Shown here one piece after another: positions 1 through 6,572 of a DNA stretch of 11,602 nt. The DNA is taken from contig DQUR01000075.1 of NCBI GenBank assembly GCA_015662175.1, positions 1-11,602 of the forward strand. The letters run 5' to 3'. Every line of letters begins with the position of its first letter. The stretch's first letter is position 1. The notes beneath the pieces were generated by a model, which worked only from the letters and a program-made list of their open reading frames with translations, made no database searches and was not told the DNA's origin. The translations under genes were made by a program, and so were the position numbers. This DNA comes from Thermococcus paralvinellae (GTDB taxonomy: Archaea; Methanobacteriota_B; Thermococci; Thermococcales; Thermococcaceae).

Positions 1-35
1 GGCCCGCCAGCAGATTAATGATGCGGTGAAGTGGA

Positions 36-836
36 ATGGCAATCTATTTTATAGGGTTAGGATTATACGATGAAAAGGACATCACACTCAAGGGTTTTGA
101 GATAGCAAGAAAATGTGACCTGATCTTTGCGGAATTTTACACCTCTTTGCTTGCGGGCACAAGGGTGGAGAAAATTGAGAAACTCATTGGAAAGCCTATT
201 AGGGTTTTAAGTAGGGAGGAAGTCGAGCTTCATTTTGAGAAAATTGTTCTAAGTGAAGCTAAAAACAAGGATGTGGCATTTTTAACAGCTGGCGATCCAA
301 TGGTAGCAACAACACATGCTGATTTAAGAATTAGAGCAAAGCAGATGGGGATTGAGAGCTATGTAATCCACGCCCCTTCTATTTACTCAGCCGTTTCAAT
401 CACAGGATTGCAGATTTACAAGTTCGGCAAAAGCGCAACGGTTTCTTATCCTGAAAAGAACTGGTTCCCAACAAGCCACTATGACGTGATAAAAGAGAAC
501 GGGGAAAGGGGACTTCATACATTGCTTTTCCTCGATATAAAGGCTGATCTAGGGAGATACATGACAGCAAACGAAGCTATGGAAATTCTCCTTCAGGTGG
601 AGGGAATGAAAATGCAGAATGTGTTTACACCTGAAACCCTTGTCGTAGTCCTGGCAAGGGCCGGTTCTCTCAATCCAACTCTTAGGGCAGGTTACGTGAG
701 GGACATGATAGATGAGAACTTTGGAAAGCAACCCCATATAATGGTAGTTCCGGGGAGGTTACACATAGTTGAAAAAGAGTATCTTGTGACGTTTGCCGAT
801 GCCCCGGCGGAGATACTTAAAAGGAGAGATCTATAG
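36..836 (+). CDS. dph5: Diphthine synthase (Dph5)
   Basis: SAM-dependent methyltransferase that methylates the 3-amino-3-carboxypropyl group on a conserved histidine of elongation factor 2, the second stage of diphthamide synthesis, in the cytoplasm. The 266-residue protein has the usual length for archaeal Dph5. It shows the tetrapyrrole-methylase fold signature: an N-terminal GLGLYDEKDITLKG segment (residues 7-20), the TAGDP loop (84-88) and the HAPSIYSAV segment (112-120). The ATG at 36 follows GGTGA at 25-29 with six bases of spacing. Bases 1-35 may be the end of an upstream gene: one frame stops at 18, one at 29, and the third stays open to 73, so I do not call it. It lies directly before the tRNA-Val promoter. 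No lesions are seen. Identification rests on recognising the family sequence and is secure. Confidence 0.95.
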   Translation: MAIYFIGLGLYDEKDITLKGFEIARKCDLIFAEFYTSLLAGTRVEKIEKLIGKPIRVLSREEVELHFEKIVLSEAKNKDVAFLTAGDPMVATTHADLRIRAKQMGIESYVIHAPSIYSAVSITGLQIYKFGKSATVSYPEKNWFPTSHYDVIKENGERGLHTLLFLDIKADLGRYMTANEAMEILLQVEGMKMQNVFTPETLVVVLARAGSLNPTLRAGYVRDMIDENFGKQPHIMVVPGRLHIVEKEYLVTFADAPAEILKRRDL

Positions 837-837
837 C

Positions 838-850
838 GAAAGCTTTATAT
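838..850 (+). promoter_or_regulatory. BRE/TATA promoter of tRNA-Val
   Basis: CGAAAG (838-843, BRE-like) runs into CTTTATAT (843-850), a good archaeal TATA box. The TATA centre is about 32 bases before the mature tRNA 5' end, which leaves room for a very short leader. It starts right after the dph5 stop codon. Confidence 0.7.
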
Positions 851-878
851 TTTTTGCTCTTTTCATTATTGCCGGAAT

Positions 879-956
879 GGGCCCGTGGTCTAGACTGGTT
901 ATGACGCCGCCCTCACAAGGCGGAGGTCCGGGGTTCGAATCCCCGCGGGCCCACCA
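879..956 (+). tRNA. tRNA-Val (anticodon CAC), CCA encoded
   Basis: This is a full cloverleaf. The acceptor stem GGGCCCG (879-885) pairs perfectly with CGGGCCC (946-952). The D arm lies at 888-905. The anticodon stem CCGCC/GGCGG (907-911 with 919-923) encloses loop CTCACAA, giving anticodon CAC at 914-916, which reads GUG valine codons. The variable loop is five bases. The T stem CGGGG/CCCCG (929-933 with 941-945) encloses TTCGAAT. The discriminator is A953 and the CCA end is encoded at 954-956. There is no intron. The GC-rich stems fit a hyperthermophile. Confidence 0.96.
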
Positions 957-962
957 TGTCCC

Positions 963-967
963 TTTTT
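963..967 (+). terminator. Oligo-T terminator after tRNA-Val
   Basis: There is a run of five T just seven bases after the encoded CCA, the usual signal for archaeal RNA polymerase to stop. The nearby CTTTTT (962-967) and AAAAAG (974-979) could also pair as a weak A/T hairpin. Confidence 0.55.
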
Positions 968-980
968 CTATCTAAAAAGA

Positions 981-1008
981 TATTTAAAAGATAAAAAAGC
1001 TTAAAAAT
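981..1008 (+). promoter_or_regulatory. A/T-rich promoter region of the zinc-finger gene
   Basis: Two TATA-like elements are present: TTTAAAAG at 983-990 and TTAAAAAT at 1001-1008. The first would place the RNA start near 1010-1015, leaving the GGAGGG ribosome-binding site inside the transcript, so it is the better candidate. The decamer TAAAAATCAA occurs twice, at 1002-1011 and 1015-1024. Confidence 0.45.
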
Positions 1009-1042
1009 CAAGTCTAAAAATCAAAGCACGGAGGGTAGAGGG

Positions 1043-1186
1043 ATGGCGGTATTGAAGGCTATAAAAGTCAGGGACAGAGATGGTGAGATATTCTTTAGGT
1101 GCCCAAGGTGTGGAATGGTCTTTAAGAGGAGCAAAGACTATATCAAGCACATAAACAGAGCACATGGCCATCTATTTAAGAAGTAA
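1043..1186 (+). CDS. 47-residue C2H2 zinc-finger protein
   Basis: This is a short but convincing gene. The ATG at 1043 follows GGAGGG (1030-1035) with seven bases of spacing, and the frame ends at TAA 1184-1186. The product carries one classical zinc finger, C-X2-C-X12-H-X4-H, with ligands Cys20, Cys23, His36 and His41. It has aromatic residues at the expected hydrophobic positions (Phe27, Tyr33) and a lysine/arginine-rich surface. Such small single-finger proteins are known and conserved in Thermococcales. They are presumed nucleic-acid binders, but I know of no proven role. It has its own promoter region and sits between tRNA-Val and a candidate guide RNA. A single finger could bind DNA or RNA, or be a protein-contact module. 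Confidence 0.88.
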   Translation: MAVLKAIKVRDRDGEIFFRCPRCGMVFKRSKDYIKHINRAHGHLFKK

Positions 1187-1190
1187 GCCC

Positions 1191-1208
1191 TTTTTTAATT
1201 TTTATTTG
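1191..1208 (+). terminator. T-rich terminator after the zinc-finger gene
   Basis: Six T at 1191-1196 are followed by a further A/T-rich stretch to 1208, right after the stop codon. The second half (about 1198-1206) could alternatively serve as a TATA box for the candidate guide RNA, since it lies about 25 bases before 1226. Confidence 0.5.
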
Positions 1209-1225
1209 GTGAAAAGAATCCTAAA

Positions 1226-1284
1226 GGGGATGAGGAAACAGCCAGGACCCTGAGTTGTGATGAACGGTTGGGCTTATCCGACCG
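1226..1284 (+). ncRNA. Candidate C/D box methylation-guide sRNA
   Basis: The gap between two convergent genes contains the ordered boxes of an archaeal C/D sRNA. These are: C-like ATGAGGA (1230-1236, one mismatch to RTGATGA), a 13-base guide (1237-1249), a perfect D' box CTGA (1250-1253), a 3-base spacer, a perfect C' box GTGATGA (1257-1263), a 14-base guide (1264-1277), and a D-like CCGA (1278-1281, one mismatch). The D'-spacer-C' core is the strongest part. Guide lengths slightly exceed the usual 12. The outer stem is weak (GG/CC). A competing 7-bp hairpin, CGGTTGG (1265-1271) with CCGACCG (1278-1284), overlaps the second guide. Such RNAs direct 2'-O-methylation of rRNA or tRNA; I could not assign a target. 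Confidence 0.5.
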
Positions 1285-1285
1285 A

Positions 1286-2305
1286 TTACTCCTTGAGGTT
1301 TATCTCCTTTATCAGCTTTACTATGAAGGTCTTCCCGACCTTTTCTCTTGTAACCAGCTGCTTCTTCTCAAGCTCTTGGACTATTCTGCTCACTGTAGGC
1401 CTTGAGTATCCAGTTAGCTCTGGTAGCTCTTCCTGCTTAACTTTTCCACCTCTCTCAAGTATTGCTTTAACAACTATTCTTTCCTTCTCAGTCAACACCT
1501 CAATTGGAACCCTGTTTGCTGCCCATTTCTTTTTTGCCCAGTAGAGAATTATTGGAACAGTAATAACAAGTGAAATCACGGCACCGATGACAACCCACGG
1601 AATTGGAGATGGTTCTTTTGGTGGCGTTATTGTGATGGTTACATTTTTGCCGTACCAGAAGACTGAGTATCCCATTTCCTCAAGTTTTTTCTCAATTTCC
1701 GGTGAAAGTCCCGCTCCAATCATTATGACCTGCTTTGGATGTAACCTTTTGAGCCCTTCAATTGCAAACTCTGATAAATCATTTTCCAGGGTTAGGAGGA
1801 GTGGATAGCCATAGTTCATTGCAAATCTCGCTGCAGCCAATGCCGAGCCATAATCCAAGGCGCTCGCTAAAACAACGGTATCTGCACCATCCGGGTAAAA
1901 GTGAAGGGCCAATTTTTCAGCGGTTTCCGTTCTGACGTCTCCGCCGATTCTTGTAACACTAAACCCGAGTGAGAGGAGCTCGTCCTCAACTTCTTTGCTG
2001 ACAGCATTCGAGTTCCCGATAATCAGGACATTCTTCCATCCGAACTGCACATATGACTGCAGTTGGGCCTTTGTCTTATCATCGAGCATTTGGGGATTTA
2101 CAGGAAGAATTGGAATATCAAGCTTTTTAGAATAGGGAAGGGCCACAATGTAGTCAATCAGGTCATCGTTCCTAACAATTATCAAATCATACCTATGCCC
2201 GCTTTCCTGTGCCTTCACAGGGAAAAAAGTGAAGCTCACCAGAGAAATTATAACCAGTGAGAGCAATGAGAGTGATATCAGGATTTTATTCCTCAATCTT
2301 ACCAC
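1286..2305 (-). CDS. Membrane protein: CWB2-like ectodomain plus cytoplasmic winged helix
   Basis: I do not recognise a named gene. Counting from the GTG at 2317, the layout is as follows. A signal peptide or anchor covers about residues 11-36. An alternating alpha/beta region (about 43-222) holds repeated segments such as KNVLIIGNSNAVS and KQVIMIGAGLSPEIEKKLEEMG, which resemble cell-wall-binding repeat 2 domains. One membrane helix lies at about 239-261, followed by AKKK. A C-terminal winged helix-turn-helix (about 275-335) carries recognition segment GYSRPTVSRIVQELEKK. I infer a sensor outside the cell coupled directly to DNA binding inside. I prefer the GTG at 2305 (339 residues) because GGTGGT (2318-2313) sits seven bases before it; the GTG at 2317 (343 residues) lacks a ribosome-binding site but could be leaderless. 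It lies 37-49 bases after the UPF0173 gene. Confidence 0.85.
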   Translation of the reverse strand: MVRLRNKILISLSLLSLVIISLVSFTFFPVKAQESGHRYDLIIVRNDDLIDYIVALPYSKKLDIPILPVNPQMLDDKTKAQLQSYVQFGWKNVLIIGNSNAVSKEVEDELLSLGFSVTRIGGDVRTETAEKLALHFYPDGADTVVLASALDYGSALAAARFAMNYGYPLLLTLENDLSEFAIEGLKRLHPKQVIMIGAGLSPEIEKKLEEMGYSVFWYGKNVTITITPPKEPSPIPWVVIGAVISLVITVPIILYWAKKKWAANRVPIEVLTEKERIVVKAILERGGKVKQEELPELTGYSRPTVSRIVQELEKKQLVTREKVGKTFIVKLIKEINLKE

Positions 2306-2320
2306 CAGTTTTACCACCAG
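2298..2320 (-). repeat. 12-bp tandem repeat over the start codons of the membrane regulator gene
   Basis: On the minus strand CTGGTGGTAA occurs twice, 12 bases apart, giving in-frame MVKL/VVRL codons. The duplication creates two GTG start candidates (2317 and 2305). The first copy supplies the GGTGGT that can act as ribosome-binding site for the second. Confidence 0.7.
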
Positions 2321-2340
2321 AATAAAGCTAAAAGAAAAGA

Positions 2341-2348
2341 GTTTAAAA
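2341..2348 (-). promoter_or_regulatory. TATA-like element before the membrane regulator gene
   Basis: TTTTAAAC on the minus strand lies just after the UPF0173 stop codon. A start about 25 bases downstream would fall near 2318-2320, giving a very short leader before the GTG at 2305. Read-through from the upstream gene is equally possible. Confidence 0.35.
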
Positions 2349-2354
2349 GGTTTT

Positions 2355-3029
2355 TCAAAGCTTGAAGGTTTCCCCGGGTTTGAGAATTATAACCTCCGCC
2401 CTGTCACCAACAAGCTTTTTGAATTCCTCCGGGTCTTGTGCAATTGGTGGCCAGGTGTTGTAGTGCATTGGGATCACGTATCTGGGTTTTAACAACTCAA
2501 CGGCCTTTGCCGCTTCCTTAGGCCCCATTGTGAAGTGACCTCCGATTGGGAGCAATGCGACATCAATCCCATAGAGCTCAGCAAACAGCTCCATGTCCTT
2601 AAAGACATAGGTATCTCCAGCGTGATAAATCGTTACACCGTCATCCACAATGTATCCACAGGCATTGCCCACCATGAAGTTCTCATCCGCCCCGCTTGAG
2701 TGCCAGGCTGGAACCTGGATGATCTTAACCCCATCAATCTCTGTTGGACCGTAGTTCATTCCAATTGTTGTTATGCCCCTGTTCTTCTCAACAAGATAGT
2801 TTGCTATGTCATACATTGCCACAATCCTTGCCCCTGTTTTTTGTGCAATTTTTACGGCATCACCGACATGGTCGCCGTGCATGTGGGTGACTAAAATTAA
2901 ATCAACCCTGTCAAAGTCCTCCGGCTTTGCAGCTGCAGCTGGATTCCCTGTTAAGAACGGGTCTATAAGAATTCTTCTGCTCCCCTCAATTTCAAAGGCC
3001 GCATGTCCCAAGAACCTTATTTTCACCAT
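2355..3029 (-). CDS. UPF0173 metal-dependent hydrolase (MBL fold)
   Basis: Predicted soluble hydrolase of the UPF0173/UlaG-like branch of the metallo-beta-lactamase superfamily; the substrate is unknown. Counting from the ATG at 3029 (224 residues, usual family length), the metal-binding residues are visible: HMHGDH at 49-54, His110 in PAWHSSG, Asp139 in YHAGDT and His189 in PMHYNT. The ATG at 3029 is chosen because GGAGGTGA (3042-3035) sits five bases before it. The longer reading from the GTG at 3038 would start inside that ribosome-binding site. It is the first gene of the minus-strand pair and has its own promoter. Whether it acts with the membrane regulator downstream is unknown. Confidence 0.93.
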   Translation of the reverse strand: MVKIRFLGHAAFEIEGSRRILIDPFLTGNPAAAAKPEDFDRVDLILVTHMHGDHVGDAVKIAQKTGARIVAMYDIANYLVEKNRGITTIGMNYGPTEIDGVKIIQVPAWHSSGADENFMVGNACGYIVDDGVTIYHAGDTYVFKDMELFAELYGIDVALLPIGGHFTMGPKEAAKAVELLKPRYVIPMHYNTWPPIAQDPEEFKKLVGDRAEVIILKPGETFKL

Positions 3030-3066
3030 TTGCCTCACCTCCAGATGTAAAATAATAACAGATGTT

Positions 3067-3080
3067 ACTTAAATCTTTCG
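3067..3080 (-). promoter_or_regulatory. BRE/TATA promoter of the UPF0173 gene
   Basis: On the minus strand CGAAAG (3080-3075) runs into ATTTAAGT (3074-3067). A start about 25 bases on, near 3045-3048, puts the GGAGGTGA site (3042-3035) just inside the transcript. Confidence 0.6.
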
Positions 3081-3083
3081 AAG

Positions 3084-3193
3084 TTTTGGGTATTTTGGAT
3101 GTCTTTGGGTGTTCAACCAATACAAAGAGCATTGATGCCTTTTTCTACTCGTCAAAGCTTTACTTTTACCTATTCTGGGTCAAAAACGCCCAA
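3084..3193. promoter_or_regulatory. Candidate operators in the divergent intergenic region
   Basis: The 225-base gap between the divergent start codons has no gene. It holds an imperfect 16-base dyad TTGGGTGTTCAACCAA (3105-3120, 12 of 16 positions symmetric) and a second dyad TGGG...CCCA (3176-3179 with 3189-3192). Read on the minus strand, the second begins TTGGGCGTT and so resembles the first. TTTGG also repeats at 3085, 3094 and 3104, about one helical turn apart. Binding factor unknown; function inferred only from symmetry and position. Confidence 0.35.
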
Positions 3194-3205
3194 TCATATG
3201 TTTTC

Positions 3206-3219
3206 GGAAAGCTTATATA
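3206..3219 (+). promoter_or_regulatory. BRE/TATA promoter of the acdA-iorAB operon
   Basis: GGAAAG (3206-3211) is followed by CTTATATA (3212-3219), a strong archaeal promoter. The predicted RNA start is near 3240, just before GGTGA at 3242-3246. This supports the ATG at 3255 rather than the GTG at 3243 as the start codon. Confidence 0.7.
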
Positions 3220-3254
3220 GACTTTTATCGATGTAAAATTCGGTGATTGTAACA

Positions 3255-4616
3255 ATGACGTTTGATTATTTTTTCAAGCCTAGGACAATAGCTGTAATTG
3301 GTGCTTCTAATGATCCTTTAAAGCTTGGCTATGAAGTGTTTAAAAACCTTAAAAAATACCGGGAGGGGAGGGTTTATCCAGTAAACGTAAAAGACGAAGT
3401 TGTTCAAGGAGTCAAAGCGTACAGGAACGTTAAAGACATTCCAGATGAAGTGGATTTGGCAGTGGTAGTTATTCCCAAGAAATTTGTAAAGCGGGCGGTA
3501 ATTGATTGCGGTGAGAAGGGAGTGAAGGGAATTGTTCTCATCACGGCTGGATTTGGAGAAACTGGAGAAGAGGGGAAGAGAGAAGAGAGGGAACTCGTTG
3601 AGATTGCCCACAGGTATGGCATGAGGATCATCGGCCCAAACTGCGTTGGTATTATGAACACACACAACAGCATGAACGCAACTTTTATCATGGATGCAAA
3701 GAAAGGGGACATAGCATTCGTTTCCCAAAGCGGAGCTCTTGGGGCTGGAATTGTCTATAAAACTGTTAAAGAGGGAATTGGCTTCTCCAAGTTCATAAGC
3801 ATTGGGAACATGGCTGATGTTGACTTTTCAGAGCTCATGGAGTACCTGGCTGAGGATGAGGAGAGCAAAGCGATAGCACTCTACATCGAGGGCATTAAAG
3901 ACGGAAGGAGATTCATGGAAGCTGCTAAGAGGGTAACCAAGAAAAAACCCGTCATTGTTCTCAAAGCCGGAAAGAGTGAGAGCGGGGCAAGGGCTGCCTC
4001 AAGCCATACCGGATCATTGGCCGGAAGTTACAGGATTTATGAGGCAGCATTTAAGCAGACGGGCATTTTGGTTGCGAATACAATTGACGAGATGCTCAGC
4101 ATGGCAAGGGCATTCACCCAGCCCCTTCCAAAAGGCAACAAAGTTGCAATCATGACAAATGCCGGCGGTCCCGGAGTGTTAACCGCTGATGAAATTGACA
4201 AGTATGGACTTAAGCTGGCCAACCTAAAGGAGGAGACGATGCAAAAACTTAAGGAATTCCTGCCTCCAATGGCTGCTGTTAGGAATCCGGTGGATATGAT
4301 AGCAAGCGCAAGGGGGGAAGAGTATTACAGGACTGCCAAGCTCCTCCTTGAGGATGAGAATGTTGATATGCTTATTGCAATTTGTGTTGTTCCCACATTT
4401 GCTGGAATGACTCCAACAGAGCATGCTGAAGGTGTTATAAGAGCTGTGAAGGAAGTTAACAACGGAAAGCCTGTTTTAGCTTTGTTTATGGCCGGTTATG
4501 TCAGTGAGCCGGCTAAAGAACTCCTTGAAAAGGAAGGTATTCCGGTTTATGAAAGACCTGAAGATGTGGGAATAGCGGCATATGCCCTCTGGGAAATCGC
4601 AAGGAGAAAGGGATGA
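3255..4616 (+). CDS. acdA: ADP-forming acyl-CoA synthetase alpha subunit (ACS II-type)
   Basis: Alpha subunit of the archaeal ADP-forming acetyl/aryl-acetyl-CoA synthetase, which converts acyl-CoA, phosphate and NDP to acid, CoA and NTP. From the ATG at 3255 the protein has 453 residues, typical for a stand-alone alpha chain. Visible elements are the Rossmann CoA-binding start IAVIGAS (12-18), ITAGFGETGEEG (96-107), FVSQSGALG (155-163) and the phosphohistidine loop SGARAASSHTGSLAG with His251. GGTGA at 3242-3246 precedes this ATG by eight bases; the GTG at 3243 would add four residues. It is followed after 15 bases by iorA. In Pyrococcus furiosus the ACS II alpha gene (PF0532, from memory) lies directly before iorAB, matching this order. 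That isoform prefers indoleacetyl- and phenylacetyl-CoA. No beta-subunit gene is present here. Confidence 0.93.
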   Translation: MTFDYFFKPRTIAVIGASNDPLKLGYEVFKNLKKYREGRVYPVNVKDEVVQGVKAYRNVKDIPDEVDLAVVVIPKKFVKRAVIDCGEKGVKGIVLITAGFGETGEEGKREERELVEIAHRYGMRIIGPNCVGIMNTHNSMNATFIMDAKKGDIAFVSQSGALGAGIVYKTVKEGIGFSKFISIGNMADVDFSELMEYLAEDEESKAIALYIEGIKDGRRFMEAAKRVTKKKPVIVLKAGKSESGARAASSHTGSLAGSYRIYEAAFKQTGILVANTIDEMLSMARAFTQPLPKGNKVAIMTNAGGPGVLTADEIDKYGLKLANLKEETMQKLKEFLPPMAAVRNPVDMIASARGEEYYRTAKLLLEDENVDMLIAICVVPTFAGMTPTEHAEGVIRAVKEVNNGKPVLALFMAGYVSEPAKELLEKEGIPVYERPEDVGIAAYALWEIARRKG

Positions 4617-4631
4617 GGAGGAGGGTGTTAT

Positions 4632-6572
4632 ATGGCAAAGGTTACTGACATAGTTTTGTGGGATAAGCCCGGGGAAAGGGTTCTCCTCTTAGGAAACCAT
4701 GCAATCGCAAGAGGTGCCCTTGAGGCAAACATAGCCGTTTTTGCAGCTTACCCTGGAACGCCAAGTTCTGAACTTACAGACACAATGGCTGCTGTTGCAG
4801 AGAAGGCTGGTGTTTATGTGGAGTATTCAACAAACGAGAAGGTTGCATTTGAAACGGCTTTAAGTGCAGCATGGAGTGGCCTTAGAGCAATGACGGCAAT
4901 GAAGCACGTTGGGTTGAACGTTGCCGCTGATAGCTTCATGACCGTCTCTTACATGGGTGTTGAAGGTGGATTTGTCGTGATGGTTGCCGATGATCCAAGC
5001 ATGTGGTCATCACAGAACGAGCAGGATACAAGGATTTATGCAAAGTTTGCCCAGGTTCCGGTTCTCGAGCCCTCAAGTCCCCATGAAGCAAAGGAGATGA
5101 CAAAATACGCATTTGAGCTGAGTGAGAAGTTTAAGCAGATGGTTATCCTGAGGACAACAACGAGAATCTCACACGCAAGGGGTGACGTTGTTTTAGGAGA
5201 GCTTCCGGAGGAGATAAAGCTTGGCAAGAGAAAGTTCGGCAAGTTTGAGAAAAATCCGGAGCGCTTTGTTGATATCCCAGCATTCCAGAGAAAGAAGCAT
5301 TCATGGGTCCTCGAAACGATCGAAAAAATAAGGGAAGAGTTATCAAGATGCCAGTTCAACTGGATTGAAGGCGAAGAGAAAGCCAAAGTAGGCATCATAG
5401 CTTCGGGACTGGCCTACTCATATGTGAAGGAAGCGTTATCATGGCTTGGGGTTGATGATGTAAAAATCCTGAAGCTTGGCACGCCGTTCCCAGTTCCCTA
5501 TGCACTGCTTGAGAGGTTTTTTGATGGGCTGGAGAGGGTTCTCATAGTTGAAGAGCTTGAACCCGTTGTTGAGGAACAGGTTAAGGTGTGGGCATTTGAC
5601 AACGGCATAAGAATCCCAATTCACGGAAAAGACCACGTTCCAAGGGTTCTTGAAATGACAACCAGGAGGGCTGTAACCGCAATAGCAAAGTTCCTTGGGC
5701 TTAAGACTCCAATTGACTTTGAGAGCATTGATGAGAGGTATGAGAAGGTTTCAGCCATCGTTCCACCGAGACCTCCAAGCCTTTGTCCGGCATGCCCCCA
5801 TAGAAACACCTTCTATGCTATCAGAAAAGCCGCCGGTTCAAAGGCGATATTCCCGAGTGACATTGGATGTTACACCCTCGGCGTCCTCCCGCCACTTAGG
5901 ACGGTTGACACAACGATAGCCATGGGTGGATCAATTGGCGTCGCTCACGGACTGGATGTTGCACTAAACGGAGTTCCTGGAGAGAAGGAGACCAGTGAGA
6001 AAAAGAAAATCATCGTCGCCACAATTGGTGACTCAACGTTCTTCCACACGGGACTTCCAGCTTTGGCAAACGCAATTTACAACCGCTCAAATGTCGTCAT
6101 AGTGGTTTTGGATAACCTCGTTACGGCAATGACAGGTGATCAGCCCAACCCCGGAACGGGCGATACCCCACATGGCCCGGGTAAGAGAATTCTCATTGAA
6201 GACGTTGCAAGAGCCCTTGGGGCCGACTTCGTTGAGGTGGTCGATCCTTACGACATAAAAGCCACCTATGATGCCATGAAAAGGGCAATTGAGGTTGAGG
6301 GAGTCAGCGTTGTTGTTGCGAGGAGGGTGTGTGCCCTTCACCACGTAGGACAGATGAGGAAAAGGGGGGAGAAGTGGCCTATCTACATCGTGAATGAGGA
6401 TAAGTGCACGGGCTGTAAGATTTGTATCAACGCCTATGGTTGTCCAGCAATTTACTGGGATGCAGGGAAGAAGAAAGCCCAGGTTAACCCGCTCATGTGT
6501 TGGGGATGTGGAGGATGTGCACAGGTCTGTCCATTTGGAGCGTTTGAGGTTATGGGGGATGGAGAGCCATGA
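4632..6572 (+). CDS. iorA: Indolepyruvate:ferredoxin oxidoreductase, alpha subunit
   Basis: Large subunit of the cytoplasmic enzyme that oxidatively decarboxylates aryl-pyruvates to aryl-acetyl-CoA, reducing ferredoxin. The 646 residues match the family length. The domains run as follows: an N-terminal pyrimidine-binding domain with YPGTPSSEL (40-48) and STNEK (catalytic-type Glu69); a middle domain; CPACPH (385-390) and IGCYTLG (411-417); the thiamine-diphosphate loop GDSTFFHTG (466-474); and a C-terminal ferredoxin domain. Cluster ligands are Cys592/595/598/604 and Cys623/626/629/633. The first set has a longer gap before its last Cys than standard ferredoxins, as seen in archaeal IorA. The start at 4632 has GGAGGAGGG (4617-4625) six bases upstream. 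It overlaps iorB by four bases. No damage is seen. Confidence 0.96.
   Translation: MAKVTDIVLWDKPGERVLLLGNHAIARGALEANIAVFAAYPGTPSSELTDTMAAVAEKAGVYVEYSTNEKVAFETALSAAWSGLRAMTAMKHVGLNVAADSFMTVSYMGVEGGFVVMVADDPSMWSSQNEQDTRIYAKFAQVPVLEPSSPHEAKEMTKYAFELSEKFKQMVILRTTTRISHARGDVVLGELPEEIKLGKRKFGKFEKNPERFVDIPAFQRKKHSWVLETIEKIREELSRCQFNWIEGEEKAKVGIIASGLAYSYVKEALSWLGVDDVKILKLGTPFPVPYALLERFFDGLERVLIVEELEPVVEEQVKVWAFDNGIRIPIHGKDHVPRVLEMTTRRAVTAIAKFLGLKTPIDFESIDERYEKVSAIVPPRPPSLCPACPHRNTFYAIRKAAGSKAIFPSDIGCYTLGVLPPLRTVDTTIAMGGSIGVAHGLDVALNGVPGEKETSEKKKIIVATIGDSTFFHTGLPALANAIYNRSNVVIVVLDNLVTAMTGDQPNPGTGDTPHGPGKRILIEDVARALGADFVEVVDPYDIKATYDAMKRAIEVEGVSVVVARRVCALHHVGQMRKRGEKWPIYIVNEDKCTGCKICINAYGCPAIYWDAGKKKAQVNPLMCWGCGGCAQVCPFGAFEVMGDGEP

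Noticed and set aside
1..35. Possible 3' end of an upstream gene
   Set aside because: One frame stops at 18, one at 29, and the third stays open to 73 inside dph5; with so few codons I cannot choose one.
793..975. 60-codon frame running through the end of dph5 and across tRNA-Val
   Set aside because: It translates a tRNA gene and overlaps dph5 in another frame; not a protein gene.
1236..1277. Short same-strand matches of the candidate guide RNA region to the GTPase-centre region of 23S rRNA (CAGCCAGGA and a GTTGG...CTTA stretch), recalled from bacterial sequence
   Set aside because: The matches are short, interrupted and in sense orientation, so they are neither a guide-target pairing nor evidence of an rRNA fragment.
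3030..3038. GTG at 3038 as start of the UPF0173 protein
   Set aside because: That GTG lies inside the GGAGGTGA ribosome-binding site that serves the ATG at 3029.
3318..3728. Minus-strand open frames of 136 and 102 codons inside acdA
   Set aside because: They are shadows of the strongly supported acdA frame, with no ribosome-binding site or recognisable domain.
5036..5398. 120-codon minus-strand frame inside iorA
   Set aside because: Antisense shadow of iorA with low-complexity Ser/Phe/Leu content.
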